Part shown: positions 1-11,765 of the stretch, piece by piece
Layout: each line of letters starts with the position of its first letter
Position numbering within the stretch: the stretch's first letter is position 1
NCBI GenBank assembly: GCA_000499405.2
Contig: HG738139.1
Span: 13,948,183 to 14,012,182 of the forward strand
DNA from: Onchocerca volvulus
Lineage: Eukaryota > Nematoda > Chromadorea > Rhabditida > Onchocercidae
Length of the DNA: 64,000 bases
Direction of reading: 5' to 3'
Made by a program: the position numbers and the translations under genes
Notes under the pieces: generated by a model
Told to the model about the DNA's origin: nothing
Seen by the model: the letters and a program-made list of their open reading frames with translations, nothing else
Databases searched by the model: none

Positions 1-333
1 ATACATTCATAAATTAATGCCTCTAGTGGTTATTAAAGCATTATTAAATTAACGAATTGATTGAAAAGTAATGTTCAAAAAAATCACCAATTTATCGATT
101 TACAATGACAGAAAATAAGAATCATCAGATCATAAGAAAATGCAACAAACAAAAATATATCTAAAATCACAAGTCAAACATCAATACGGAATCCTTGGAC
201 ATGTAAATATTATCCTGACTTTACAGATTAAGTCAGATTAAAGACCTCTGCATTTCGTAGCGTAATCCATACTTGCAGAATGCAAGTTGCACGATCCACA
301 CAAGCACACTAAGTATCAAATAATAACGTTGGC

Positions 334-551
334 TCAGACATCCAAGGAATTAAACCCACATGGACGCATCTCGAGTGGAAACCGCGAAGTTAAGTTTTCG
401 TCGATCATTGCCAACACTAGCAAATCCCAACCTAGCAGGGGATCGGAGACTACACCATCAGATAGAAGTATACTCTGCAATCTACACAATTCTAAGTGGT
501 TTCTTAATTGTAATGCTATGTCATGCAGACATATAGACAGTTGTCTCTTTC
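334..551 (-). pseudogene. BEL/Pao-type gag relic (DUF1759-like fragment)
   Basis: Read on the minus strand from about 551, one frame stays open for roughly 70 codons to a stop at 334-336. It encodes a leucine-rich, helical-looking peptide with the pieces LQLRNHLELC and DPLLGWDLLVLAMIDENL. The pattern of leucines followed by a short acidic segment and a terminal LxSRFPLEMR resembles the C-terminal part of BEL/Pao gag proteins. There is no start codon, the frame upstream is interrupted by a stop, and no zinc knuckle or pol follows, so it would be a dead fragment. The local base composition is less AT-rich than the flanks, which also fits an insertion. The family assignment is by remembered pattern only and could be wrong. 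Confidence 0.35.
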
Positions 552-1136
552 TGCAGCAACTTCACCAAAATTTGCGGATGCTCCGAATTGCATCCCGAAT
601 GACACGTCCAAAAGAGACAATTCCAGGACGATAAGTCCAGGATAAGGACAGAAGTTTTGCTCTAAGCTTACTTGCAATGCTTATCACTACATTATCGATA
701 AAACTGATATATTATAGGCAAAATAAAGATTTTCATTCTCACATTTTTCGATTTTCTATTAGAGTTTTTAAGTATCATGCGAAATGTGTTAACTCTCAGA
801 TATATTACAAGAATTGAGGCTTGTATGAATTGTCGATCTTATTTGCGATGTTGAGAAAACCGAAATTAATTCCCAAATAAAATTAATTATAACGGAAAAT
901 TCGATAATCAAATGGTTAAAAATTTGTAAAATTTTCTGATGAATCATCATTTGTAGAAATTATTTCTCATTGTATGTGTTTAGGAAAAATTAGAAGAATG
1001 ACTTTACATCAGCTATTGCTAATTCTACTATCCATCTCTTTAATATATATAGTTTATATCTATATATAAACTTTGAAATACTCTGAATTTATGTACTATC
1101 ACAACATTCAAAAAATGCGAAATATATAATGTAACC

Positions 1137-1245
1137 TGCTTTGCGTGGTCAGCTCTAGCTAGAAAAATCCAATTAATCCAAAAGTTCATAAACACGCGCC
1201 TATTTGAATGCCAAATTTTATCAAAATTTTGAAACAATTGATGTG
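1137..1245. repeat. Helitron-like repeat, copy A (partial)
   Basis: It carries the shared core of a family seen six times here: a GCGTGG hairpin-like segment next to CTAGCTAG, then the segment AACACGCGCCTATTTGAATG and an ATCAAAATTTTGAAACAAT stretch. It lacks the terminal ATTTACATTTTTATTTATAT segment found in better copies. Confidence 0.6.
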
Positions 1246-1370
1246 TCAGAACAACTGAAGATCAAAAATTGAATTTTTCCTTAATAATCAAATAAGAAGT
1301 AACATTTCTCCAGATTATACATTTTTTTTTGATTTTGTAACTTAATTTATATAAAATAGAAACCTTTCGA

Positions 1371-1446
1371 CATTTTGCTAACAAAGTTTTAGCGGCATCT
1401 TGCTAACAAAGGCCTAGATGCATTGTGCTAACAAAAGCGCATATAT
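1371..1446. repeat. Three-unit 25-bp direct repeat
   Basis: The segment CATTTTGCTAACAAAG and close variants begin at 1371, 1396 and 1421, an exact 25-bp period. Units differ mainly in the 9 bp between the conserved GCTAACAAA blocks. It lies about 220 bp upstream of the SL1 sequence; no function can be assigned. Confidence 0.8.
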
Positions 1447-1643
1447 AAGCATCTACAACCATTTTCTTTTTCATTTTTAAATTTATATACTCACGACAGG
1501 ACGTTTATGCTATTTAGTATTCCGATTTTTTTTACCATTAATTTGTGCTATGTTTTATAGATAACGTTTGTAATATTCATGCCATAATGTTGCAATGTTT
1601 GTAAGATTCGCGTTTTGTATTATCAAATTTTTCTTATAATAAA

Positions 1644-1665
1644 GGTTTAATTACCCAAGTTTGAG
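1644..1665 (+). other. Exact nematode SL1 spliced-leader sequence, isolated
   Basis: All 22 bases of the nematode SL1 leader are present without mismatch, beginning GGTTTAATTACCC and ending in TTTGAG. In an SL RNA gene this exon would be followed directly by a GTA-type donor, two stem-loops and an Sm site. Here it is followed by GTTCTACGCGC, and I see no convincing Sm site or stem-loops and no 5S rRNA gene beside it. What follows (1661-1722) is open and mRNA-like (FYALQHKFSDMMKNLK) before a GTAAAC. This suggests either a reinserted copy of a trans-spliced mRNA or a decayed SL RNA gene. The 22/22 match itself is certain; the origin is inferred. Confidence 0.85.
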
Positions 1666-1842
1666 GTTCTACGCGCTACAGCACAAATTTTCCGACATGA
1701 TGAAGAATTTGAAAAATTATGTAAACTTACAGAAACAATGTTTTTTTCATTTTTTATTTATTTATTTTTTGAACAAAGCAGAAAATAGGTATAATCAAAT
1801 AATTCAGTACGCTCAGTTAGAAAAAATTAATGTATCCATATG

Positions 1843-1972
1843 GAAACACGCATCTATTCAAATTTAACATTATAACAAAATTTCAAACAATCGGTGAAGA
1901 TTTTGAAACGTTATTTGGCAAGCAATAACAAAGATTTACATTCTTATTTATATTAGATATAGATTTACAAAA
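1843..1972. repeat. Helitron-like repeat, copy B (partial)
   Basis: It matches the family core: AAACACGCATCTATTCAAAT, an AAAATTTCAAACAATCGGTGA block, an ACGTTATTTGGCAAGCAA block, and the terminal ATTTACATTCTTATTTATAT segment. The hairpin end is missing. Confidence 0.65.
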
Positions 1973-2086
1973 ATATATACAAAAACTAATATGGCTCAAT
2001 AGTTTAAATTAATAATTAACTAAATCAGATTTAAAAGAAAATAATCTCCATAGGATAACAATAAAAGTACAACAACTAAAATTTAT

Positions 2087-5000
2087 TTATTGAAAAATAT
2101 GCAAATTATTGAGCACTTTAGTAACCTGTTCAATCAACCGTTCAGTATATCGATCCATCGTTGTATCATCTACAGTAATATGTTCTAACTGTTCACATTG
2201 TTTTCCTGATTCGATCGGACATTTTGCCTTATAGTGTAATTTAATGGCCATATCCGGTTCGGCATAAATCGTCTTCGCTACATCAGCACGATTACGGTGT
2301 AATGCAAAATGATTGAATACAGTAGCAACCGTATCCGTACTAAAAAAAAATTCTATTCTATAGATGAAAAAATCGCAAATTACACATGCATAACTCATAT
2401 TATGTGTTCTTGCTTTTCCGGATGTTAGTTAAAAATAAACAAGCATAAAGTTCTATTTCTGACCTTTGTCATTTACATAAATTTGAATTGTTTGCGAGAT
2501 TAAGAGATTAATTGTCACTGAAAAGGTCAACGCATATCAAGAAACATTCAAGAAACAAAACAATTGCGCTCTGTACATAGTGATTTGAGCTTAAATTGAA
2601 GTTTGAAATAATGTCTGACAAAATTAAGTAAACTGAATCGAATATTTAGTCAGTATGCTTATAAAATTTTTTGAACGAATGACATTTGAAGATTCTGTTT
2701 CTTTGCAGAATATTGATAAGTCTAATCAAAAAAAAAAAAGCAAATGTAGATAATCTTCATCAAATCAGCAGAATTCAAAGCTATAATTATCATTCAGAAA
2801 GTTAAATTTAAAATTACTTGATGAAAGCTTTCCCGTATTCGCCTGGTTTGCTTAATGTTTCTGATTTTCGTCTATTCTGCAGCATATACATATATGCTGG
2901 AACAAGCGGGTTCAATAAATTGATACTGGATGGAAATTTGAATACATTTCGAATAGAAATTGAGGTAATTTCAGGTATTTTCGGATTTTTTTCATGAAGA
3001 GCAGTAATAACATTATCCAACATAGCAGTCCAATTGTCATGTTTTAGTGGTACGATGACTTCATCAATATCCAAAATCAAGATAAACTTGTGAGTGTTAA
3101 TATGCCTTAAAATAACAATCATTTCAGTTAAACAAATAAAACTCATTATGTGTTTAACTGCAACAACTCTGGTAGAAATGAATTAATTTCAATTTTAAAT
3201 ATATTTGAAATTTAGAAAAATAATTTGTATATTAATTTTAACTAACACAACATAAAGTACCTGTAAAAACAATCATTATATGGAATTAATTCATGACGTC
3301 GCTTTTGTTGCCTATTTCGCCAAATGAAACGACTTCTGATGTATACCTGATTTGGGGATTCACCAGGAAGATTAATTGGTATCTAAATAATATAAACGAT
3401 TAGTTGCGAATCAAATCATCACATTTTACATAAAATTTGAGACTAATTTTCAGTTAAAATCATTGAATGCTTCAAATATCTTAGATCAAAATTTGGAGAG
3501 TAACTTTGGTTAAACCTTATTGCTATTCATGCAAATACTTGCCTGACTCATTTTAGCAACATTTAAATAAAGCATAAAATAGTACCACAGTGATGAATCC
3601 TTGCTTGCTGTAATAATTTAAAACTTGTTGCATTTTATTTGGCACATAATAAGTATATACTGTAATCGTATCAGCACCAGTGATAAATTGCATTTCAATC
3701 CATTCAACCAAACGTTCTGGTATATCTTCAAGATAGTCAAGACCCTATAAATCTAGGAGATTAAATATTATTTTTTGATTTTTTTTTTAAATGGTAATAA
3801 CATTTTTAGCAAAGTTGGAAGAAAAGTTACATTGTAGTTGTAAGAAATGAATCGAAATTAAACAAATTACATAGAATGATGAATAATTTGAAAGTTCGAA
3901 AGTTAAAAATTCAACAATATTACCTTCACACAAACAGCAATTCCATTCTTTTCTTTTTTTAATGGTTGCATTCGTACTTGTGCGAAGATTTCCTGACTTT
4001 TACATGCTGTTTTACTCAATGAAATCGTCAAATTTGTGCTGTATTCGAAATACTTCGGCACAGGGCAACTAATCAGATTTGGAATATAAAAGAAATCTCG
4101 GGGATCCCAGGCACGTTGCCAAATTTCACGAATCGTTCCCTCAGTAACAATATATTGTTTGCGAACCATATCATATAGATTACAGAATATCTTGTCTGTT
4201 AGTGGAATAGATCGAAATGACATAGTTAATACCTAAAGGAATATAAATTACAGTTGAGAAAATTTCAAAAATAACGATTCATTCAGCAATTTATCTAGTT
4301 AATTTTAGGAGAAAATATGACAATGGAAAAGTTTGAAAAAATTAACGAAAAAGATGAAAATGTAGACGAAGAAATCTCAAAAATAATGATTCATTCAGCA
4401 ATTTATCTAGTTAATTTTAGGAGAAAATATGACACTGGAAAAGTTTGAAAAAATTAACGAAAAAGGTGAAAAAAGTAGAATTTTTTCTATTGCTTGAATA
4501 AATGAAATTATTCACTTGTATAATATGATTGTTCGGATAAAGTGAATTATGCCGTTTGTCATATGTTGCTGAATATACATAGAGATCATCATTTTGAAAC
4601 CAATCATTTGATATCACAACTTTGGGCATCTTCAGATAGCATCGCCACCAATATTGCCTTACTTTTTTCGCCTAAAAAAGAAAAGATAAAAAAAAAGTGA
4701 ATATTTAATAAAACGGATAAAGAATTCTTTTTTCCAATTATTCAACAAAATCATTAGAAAAAAGTGAATAGCATAAGTCTAGGGAAGAATTTAGCTTAAG
4801 AAGCCTAAAGTCAGATGATCAATATTCTCTAGCATAATTCCACAAATAGCCTATTTAAATTTCAAAAAGTTACTTCTTCAATTACTGGTCGAATTTCAGC
4901 TTTGCCAAGTTTCAGATCATACATATATTGCATCGTTTCCAATACATAATCCATATCATTAGTGAAACTTCCTTCATCATTATCATCTTCTGTTTGATAT

Positions 5001-5116
5001 CTTTGTTTTTCAGAAACCTTCAGATAAATACGCAATTGATCCAAACTAATTCTTAGAAGTAATAGTAAGCATGAAATATATGCAAGTTGTATTCGTGAAT
5101 TCCAAAAATAATACAT
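2087..5116 (-). CDS. Glycosyltransferase family 92 (DUF23) protein
   Basis: Seven exons: 4874-5116, 4516-4671, 3924-4232, 3586-3744, 3261-3382, 2818-3105 and 2087-2339. All phases agree and give about 509 aa, the usual size for nematode GT92 proteins. Family hallmarks in order are GIAVCVKGLDYLED, then FITGADTITVY, then LIPYNDCFYRH immediately followed by KFILILDIDEVIVPLKH (the DXD-like acidic metal/nucleotide-sugar site), then a C-terminal KAFINTDTVATVFNH spanning the last splice junction. The chosen start gives a type II topology: a short N-terminus, a hydrophobic anchor at residues about 9-22 (LAYISCLLLLL), then a luminal catalytic domain, as expected of a Golgi enzyme. Galactose transfer to glycans is known for some family members; the substrate here is unknown. 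An open cysteine-containing stretch at about 5125-5240 could be an alternative 5' exon, but its phase does not join cleanly. The intron at 4233-4515 contains a tandem duplication. Confidence 0.9.
4262..4484. repeat. Tandem duplication (about 111-bp unit, two copies)
   Basis: The block from GATTCATTCAGCAATTTATC to AAATTAACGAAAAAG occurs at about 4277-4352 and again at about 4388-4465, with only a few substitutions. It lies inside an intron of the GT92 gene. Confidence 0.85.
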
Positions 5117-8100
5117 TATTTTGGATCATGTAACGGAGATTTACAGGGCAAAGGATTAATGATGTGATCAATTCGTCGTTGTTCATAACAATTGTTACTT
5201 TTCGATCCCGTACATTGAAAGCACGTCCGATAAATTATATTTAACTGAAAAAGAAGCATTATTTGCAAGATATATACAAAAACAATTAATAATTAATAAC
5301 TTCAACTTTTCAGTAACTTTATTTTTAAGTAAGAAGTAACTTTAACATTTTAAGTAACAATTGATTTTAACTTCCTAAATTCATTCCTCATATTTCTTAC
5401 TGACGAATATTTTGCAAATCGGGATCTTATTGTCAATTACTACTGTTATTTCTCAGAGATAAGTGCTTGATAAAGATTTGTCTAGAAGAGAAATGAATAA
5501 ATTTATTTTATTTCAATTGAAAAAGAAGCAGTCTTTGCTTTTAACTTTAATTCACCAGTACTCATAACTTTAGTTTCTGAATACTTATAATGTGCATAGA
5601 ACTTTAATTTACTAGTATCAGTAACTTTATCTTTAAGTAATAACTAACTTTAACTCTTTCAGTAATAAGCAACTTTAACTTCGCGAACTCATTTCTCATA
5701 TTTTTCAGTTGATGGATATTCTACAATTTGGAATCATATTCATGATGCATTGAAAATCAACTATGTTTGTCATTATAAGAAGTAAAAAGAAAATTTTCTA
5801 GTGCCATGAAATATGAGTAATAATTTTGGATTTAAGTGGTGATAGTGATTTTTGACAATACTTCTAGCAAGAATAAAACTTATGATATTTACTCGAATGA
5901 TATTTTATCACTGATTATGAGTGAAAAGAAAAGAATTACATATCAGTAACTGATTCCCTTCCAATTTCATAATGCAATGACAAATGAGTCATTTTGTTTT
6001 TACGCCAGATTTCAACAAATAATTGAACATGCCATAAAGCAAAATGAAAAAATAAGTTGTAAAAAATGTATTTAATTTTAATTTTCGTTTCTATCACTGA
6101 ATTATAAATAAAGGGAAAACTTGTCATTTTTTGATCTAGCACAGCAGAGAAGTGATCAAAAAAAAAAGCTAAGTGATTAATTGTCATAAATAAATGATAA
6201 AAAAATTCACGAGTGACAAAAAAATAAATGAAAAAAATAATTTTGAAAAAATAAACAATAGAACACAACAGTGGCAAATTGGAAGATATAAATGGATACA
6301 GGTAATTTGTAGAAATAAATTTGAAAATTTTGAAAAAGTCTTTAATTAACAATCAAGAAAAAAGTTTAAAATTTAAATAAATAAGTAAAAAGACGAATAA
6401 TTAGAAGAAATGCCTTGACTTGAATAACAACTATTTCGAATTTTCTATCCAAATCCTACTCTCAATAAATAAATCAATACAATAGAAGAAATGATAAAAA
6501 AAAAAAAAAAAAAAAAAATAATGGGAAAAACAAGTTTTTTAAATTTATCGTATAACATTGAGATGGACTGACCTTGAAGATAGAGACTATTTCGTCTATC
6601 AGTGCTTTGCTTTTTTTTAAATGATAAGAAACAAGAAATCGATAAATCTAAAAGACGTAAATAGAGAAGAAAAGAGTCAACTATAGTCAACTATTTAAAC
6701 GCAGCGAAGAGTTTGGATAATTCTTTGGAAGTTCTTGAAAAAAAAAAAAGCGACCGATAAAGACAAACTTTTGATAAAATACATATGCAAATTCTAGAAA
6801 TACATGTAAATTTGGAGGACACAATATATGCTATATGTTTTAATTAATTCAAAACTTCCGAAACAAACTACAAAAATAAAATAAAAAGGCAAAACTATTA
6901 AAAAAAAAAAAAAAATCACGTAAAAGATGCAATCAAGCGTAATGACTAAACGGAAATCGTATAAGTTACTTCACATTTACGTGAATATATAGTTCGGACA
7001 TGACTTGCGTACTTTTGCATGTCATTGAAGATCATTGATCATTCGGTTGAAGATGTCAGTTGATAAGTTAATGATAATAATAATCACAATTTAAATTAAT
7101 AACAATGATGATAATCACATAATAATCGTAATAATAATAATAATAATTAATAAAAATTACAATTTGCAACTATTGATTCAAAACCAATCCTATAATTTGT
7201 AAAAATCTTATAACCGATTGTTTCTTGAACTTTTCTTTTACAATTTTATTCTCATTACTAGGAGAACGAGAAAAGGGCACAACACTTCAACTTGTGCGTA
7301 GTTATTTCCAGATAATTAGCGGTCCTTAACGCAATCATTAATTAGTAATGAGTTGTTAATCTTTAGATAACCTGACTCATCTACACGTACTATGCAGATA
7401 GCCTCAAAAAATAAATCAAAATCCCAATCTTTATTATTAATTTTTTTATGAAGACAAATAGAGACAAAAAAAAGAAGAGATTTTTATCTTGAGAATTATG
7501 TCAAACTTCAGAAATTAAACGGTTAAATTCAGGTGAAATTTCTGATACCATTCTATGCTACGAAATTTTTTTCAATTAGTTTAATTAATAAATTTATCCC
7601 GAATATTCAAAATTTGAAATCAATGCTTGTTATCTGAAATTTTTTTCTCAAAAAATGGCATTCTTCTTTTCACACCAGTTTTTTGAAATTTTATATCCGA
7701 TATTTCTACAGTTCCCAACTTTGAATTTTGAATTTAGCTCTATAGTCTGCTAAAATTCGAGAAAAAAAAAAAAAAGGAGCTTGAAAAAAAAAATTGCGAT
7801 GTTCCAATTTACCAGGACATTTCAGAGAGGAGAAATTGAAGAATTCTAAAATTTTCGTTTTTAAAATATCCTATTTTATGGCAAGCTTTTTGCAGGATCA
7901 ATTAACAGCTTTACTTCGAATGTAATTTAACAATATCACATGAAAGGAACCTAACAAATAATAGCAGCAATGCCATTTCAGAACAAATATTTTTCATATC
8001 CGAATATTATTTTGCTATTTTTCTTTTCTTTCATTAGTTTCAATGATTTTTACAAAGTAATAATCATTCTGCTCGATACGTCAGTCTTCAAAAAGCAAAA

Positions 8101-8221
8101 TGGGTCGAAATAAAGAGTGAATAAAATTTCACCTAAAAATATCATTTAGTGATTAATCGATGATGAACACAATCAATTCGAATAGTTTTGATGGATGATA
8201 AGTAATAAATAGATGTATCAC

Positions 8222-8271
<50 letters not shown>

Positions 8272-8498
8272 ACTTTTTTTTTGTTTTTGAATTTTTTTTT
8301 TGAATATATATATATATATATATATATATTCAAAAAAAATATATATATATCATAATCATTTGAACCTTTATCTGATTCTATTCCTGCGTACAATTTGGAC
8401 CACAATACTGCAGATAACTGCACAGACTTATGATGAATATGTAATGTTGGGAATTTTTGGAAACTTTTTAGGAAATGTTGGAGAATAAACTTCTTTAT
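5117..8498. other. Intergenic region, AT-rich, no gene seen
   Basis: It contains A-tracts (for example about 6497-6518 and 6900-6915), TAA-rich runs near 7075-7150 and two TA microsatellites. The open frames on the minus strand at 5936-6352 and 6445-6690 are phenylalanine, isoleucine and leucine runs of the kind low-complexity DNA produces. No domain or splice-consistent exon was recognised. Confidence 0.6.
8225..8350. repeat. TA dinucleotide microsatellites
   Basis: There is a TA run of about 43 bp at 8225-8267 and another interrupted TA/TTC run at about 8302-8350. Short open frames over them (isoleucine-tyrosine repeats) are artefacts. Confidence 0.9.
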
Positions 8499-8936
8499 TG
8501 TGGTCAACTCGGGTAATTAAACGATAAATGCAGAAAAGTCGACAGTGAATATCTTTATTCGGTACTAATCACAGAATTAGGCAGAAATCAGTTTAGTCGA
8601 AAATACAGCGCAATCAATCAATAAAAAACGTTTTCCTTAGGGAAGCAGGAGGAGCAGAATATCGAGCTGGTTGGTTGTCGAGTACAAACGAAGAATAATT
8701 CTGTTAATAAAAAAACCCTATGGCGGAAAAAGGGAGAGGTTTATAATGGAACATATACATGAGTAACAATATCTTATTATTAAAGCTAAAGCGGGAGTGG
8801 GGGGATGGAAGACAAAGGTAAGGATTAAAAATGTACTTGGTGATGGGATGGGAAGATGAAATTTATAAATAATGAGTTATGATTAATATAATAATTGATT
8901 ATTGAATATATTTATATTGGAATTTGTTTCGGTTTC
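8499..8936 (-). repeat. LTR of the BEL/Pao element (3' LTR in element orientation)
   Basis: It aligns with 11766-12232. Shared blocks include AATTAGGCAGAAATCAGTTT, CAATCAATCAATAAAAAACG, and a G-rich block (GGAAGCAGGAG, then GGTTGGTTGTCGAGT). Confidence 0.85.
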
Positions 8937-9329
8937 TCGACACTCCCCAGAGTTTGAGGAAAATTGAATAGTTCAGAGGAATAAATGATTGATTTATCAT
9001 TCTTTGGAAATAAGGATTTTTACACTTCCTATAGGAATAACTACAAATCCTTTCGTCATAATTCCCCCCTTTTTTGAAGATTTGAAGAAAACTAAAGATT
9101 TGATTAAATCAAATTTCAACTTAACAATAATTATTAACATGAACAATTTAAAAACAATTATAACAAAGGTAATTAATTTTCATGGTATTATTGCTTTTGA
9201 TAATCCTTCTTCGATTGAATTTGTAACTTCACCAATTTCGGTTCCCAAATTCTCCTTTTTGACTTCCTGGCTCATGATTTTTATCTGTACTTGCAGTTGC
9301 TGAATGCGATCGTTTCTATCCTCACTCTT

Positions 9330-9910
9330 ATCGTTTTCAGATCTTAAATGCGACAATTCAGATTTTCAGAACACATGTCTTCAAACTTGGCTTGCAGTGC
9401 TTGGATCAAAACATCTTTTGAATTGTTCAAAAAACAGAGAAGAGTCATTTCTTGATCCATTAAAGCTCGCTGTTTTTGCAAACCGGCGAATTGTGTCTCG
9501 TATTGAATCATATGTTGCTTTCTATTATTATTGTTTTTCGTCGCAGAAAATGCTAATAGAGCTCTTTTATCGGTTTACAGTTGTCGAATAATTGCTTTGA
9601 ATTCTCATCTTTGTGTCTTATCAAGTTCAAGTTGTTTGGCTTGCACATTTATAGTACTTTTCAAATCACTGATTGTATCCATCATTTGCTTGAGTTGATT
9701 GACGGTATTTTGTTTTACGTTAGTAAGTGATTCTTCTACAAAAGTTTTCCGTTCTAGCAAGATTGTTCGCACTTCATCCCGCTTTAATTCCATTGCTGCT
9801 TTGTCATTATTTTACTGTTTTGCTAACATTTATATTTCCATATGTATGACTTCCATTTTATCAACAGCAAATCGCCATTGCTTCATTTCTTCATTCCGTT
9901 TGGAATGAGC
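9330..9910 (-). pseudogene. Coiled-coil ORF relic inside the BEL/Pao element
   Basis: On the minus strand from about 9910 to 9330 the translation, interrupted by a few stops, is dominated by heptad-like K/E/Q/L sequence. Examples are ERKTFVEESLTNVKQNTVNQ and LMDQEMTLLCFLNNSKDVLI, with QLEQ-type repeats between. It sits between the protease/pol remnant and the downstream LTR, where a standard BEL/Pao element has reverse transcriptase and integrase. It could be a captured gene fragment, an unusual third ORF, or gag from a nested element. Confidence 0.45.
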
Positions 9911-10299
9911 TGATGCATCGTAAACGATTCTCAATTTTGTTGCTGATTTACTTTGTATTAATACTTCATGATGAGGCAAATAATGGATTATGCTAATCTG
10001 ATTCATGTCATGAGGTACTTCTTCAATTACTTGGATTGTAGTTGTTTTTGAATTACTTCACTGTATAGACTAAGCAGTTGAAAATTAGTCTGAAGTCAGC
10101 AGCGACTGGTGTAAAGCAGCGAATTGCAATTCTTTGCTACGATAATATCATATTTATTATTCTTTATATAATAAACTACAATGGAAACTTGTCTGACAAT
10201 CAATATGGAAAATTTGATTAACGGTTTTAATCGATCAAGACAAAGACCACAGTTATCGTTTAATTTAACTTTTGAGTCTTTCCATGACCAACAGACTTG

Positions 10300-10540
10300 C
10301 TACCTCTTATATTTCTTAGTGATACTTTGTTTAAATTGTTCAAATGCCTTCTCATCATCACAAGCAATAGATTGTTCTTGAATGTCTTTTAATTCTAATT
10401 TCCAGAAGAGATCTATATCTAGAATATTTGTCGCATTAGCGACACAGGTGAATTCTACGGATATTGAATTATGATTATAGATTTCATCCGTGTATCCCGA
10501 TCCAGCTATCATAAGTTCAACTTTCGTTTAACGTAACGAG
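10300..10540 (-). pseudogene. BEL/Pao pol N-terminal remnant (post-protease linker)
   Basis: The minus-strand translation includes IAGSGY, later LDIDLFWKLELKDIQEQ, and then DDEKAFEQFKQSITKKYKR. This order matches the linker between protease and reverse transcriptase in BEL/Pao polyproteins, where a phrase of the type LxxFWxLExIGI is followed by an acidic stretch and xALxxFxxTV. The frame ends soon after, and the expected catalytic reverse transcriptase domain does not follow. Confidence 0.6.
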
Positions 10541-10724
10541 AATCCGGATTTCAAATTCTCAATTTTATTTAGTTAGAAAAATCTGAAGAAGTAGTTGGTT
10601 CCAATAAGTATGTCAGGTTGTTTCCAATGACTCTTAAAACCAACTAGTTGATTTCATTGTTTTATGAATTGTAATTCTTCTTTATCCAAATCAATTACTT
10701 GTAACTCATTTGTTAAGTAGTCAA

Positions 10725-10940
10725 TCACAGTTGCCTCGAACATATTATATCCTTTTGCCCAATTTTCACTCCTAATTCTGCTTTCGTAGCAAGACATATT
10801 TCCAGTATCCTATCACCAAACGAAGCGATCTTTAATTCTTTTTCTTCGGTTTTCTGATGTTTCAATCGATTTGATAAACCCTTAAATATAAAGGATAGTT
10901 GCGAACCGATGTCAAACAGTGCCAACGCTTTTTGTTGGTT
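10725..10940 (-). pseudogene. BEL/Pao aspartic protease remnant
   Basis: The minus-strand translation contains ALFDIGSQLSFI followed by LSNRLKHQKTEEKELKIASF. This is the retroviral-type aspartic protease signature (D-[ST]-G-S) in its BEL/Pao form LxDxGSQxSFI. The catalytic motif here reads DIGS rather than DSGS or DTGS, so the Ser/Thr next to the catalytic Asp is replaced, which suggests loss of activity. Confidence 0.75.
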
Positions 10941-11047
10941 TCCTGGATATTTTGAATGGACTACATTGATTTCTTTGCATAAAAGTAAGGTTCGCTTACT
11001 TTATTGCAATCCCTCTTCGGTTATTGAATTTGTTATTGTAGTTGATT

Positions 11048-11410
11048 CTACTTTTTCTTTAGTTGATTCCATTGTTTGGATAGCTTCCTTATATTTGCTA
11101 CGACATAGCGTTGTGTTGTGGAGACTTTTGCAATAGAAACATTAAAGATTCCTTTTATCGCAATCATTTGTTGCATGCCTGTTCGAAGACAATTGGTGCA
11201 TGCATTGAGTCTCTTCAGACGCTCCAGTCGGTGTCTGAGCGTAGGATAAGTATGGCATTGATTATTCCAATGTCCTTGTTGCAAAATGCGCAGGGTTTTC
11301 TAAGTTTGTTAGCCATAGAATTTTTCTTTGATTCTATATTCCGTTTCAGATTATTTTGTTTAGATTGCTTCTTCGTAACTAGAGTCGATGTTTCTCCTTT
11401 AATACCATAT
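11048..11410 (-). pseudogene. BEL/Pao gag zinc-knuckle remnant, frameshifted
   Basis: Two overlapping minus-strand frames together cover a BEL-type knuckle region. One reads KPCAFCNKDIG and the other resumes at GHWNNQCHTYPTLRHRLERL and continues NACTNCLRTG. The spacing CxxC...H....C, then CxxC, fits the family. The break between the frames at about 11280 shows a frameshift. A lysine-rich gag segment with an acidic helical part lies upstream at 11480-11719. Confidence 0.7.
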
Positions 11411-11765
11411 AAGGCTCGTTTTGTTTTAAATTCTCTTAATGATCTTTTCCCCACTAAGAGTTTGCATCTAGTGATTTGCTCATTTCTTTGCAATGGTTTT
11501 TTCAGGAATTATGGTTTTGCCAAGACGCATTATCTTCTCATTGATGTTTCTTCTCCTGATTTCGTATTCATGTTGTAGCTCTTCCTTTGATAGGTGCGCA
11601 TCTGACGACAATAAGTTTAACTCCTCAACTTCATTGATCAGTTTCTCGATCTTCACTTTAGTCGGTTTAGCTGTCTTGATTATGCTGGTGGATATTTTGT
11701 TCCCGGCTCGTGGCATCAAAATTTTTGTTAATTTTCGGAAACCTCTTAGAAATATCCTTTTTTGT

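Noticed and set aside
370..470. 5S rRNA-like words (GAAGTTAAG and GGGATCGGAGAC) on the plus strand, tempting because SL1 lies 1.2 kb away
   Set aside because: The spacing between the two control-box-like words is about 20 bases too long and the flanking 5S stems do not form. The minus strand gives a better explanation as a gag relic.
5936..6690. Minus-strand open frames of 138 and 81 codons
   Set aside because: The translations are Phe/Ile/Tyr/Leu runs produced by AT-rich and poly-A DNA. No motif, no splice partners.
8142..8507. Open frames on both strands with Ile-Tyr repeats
   Set aside because: They are readings through TA microsatellites.
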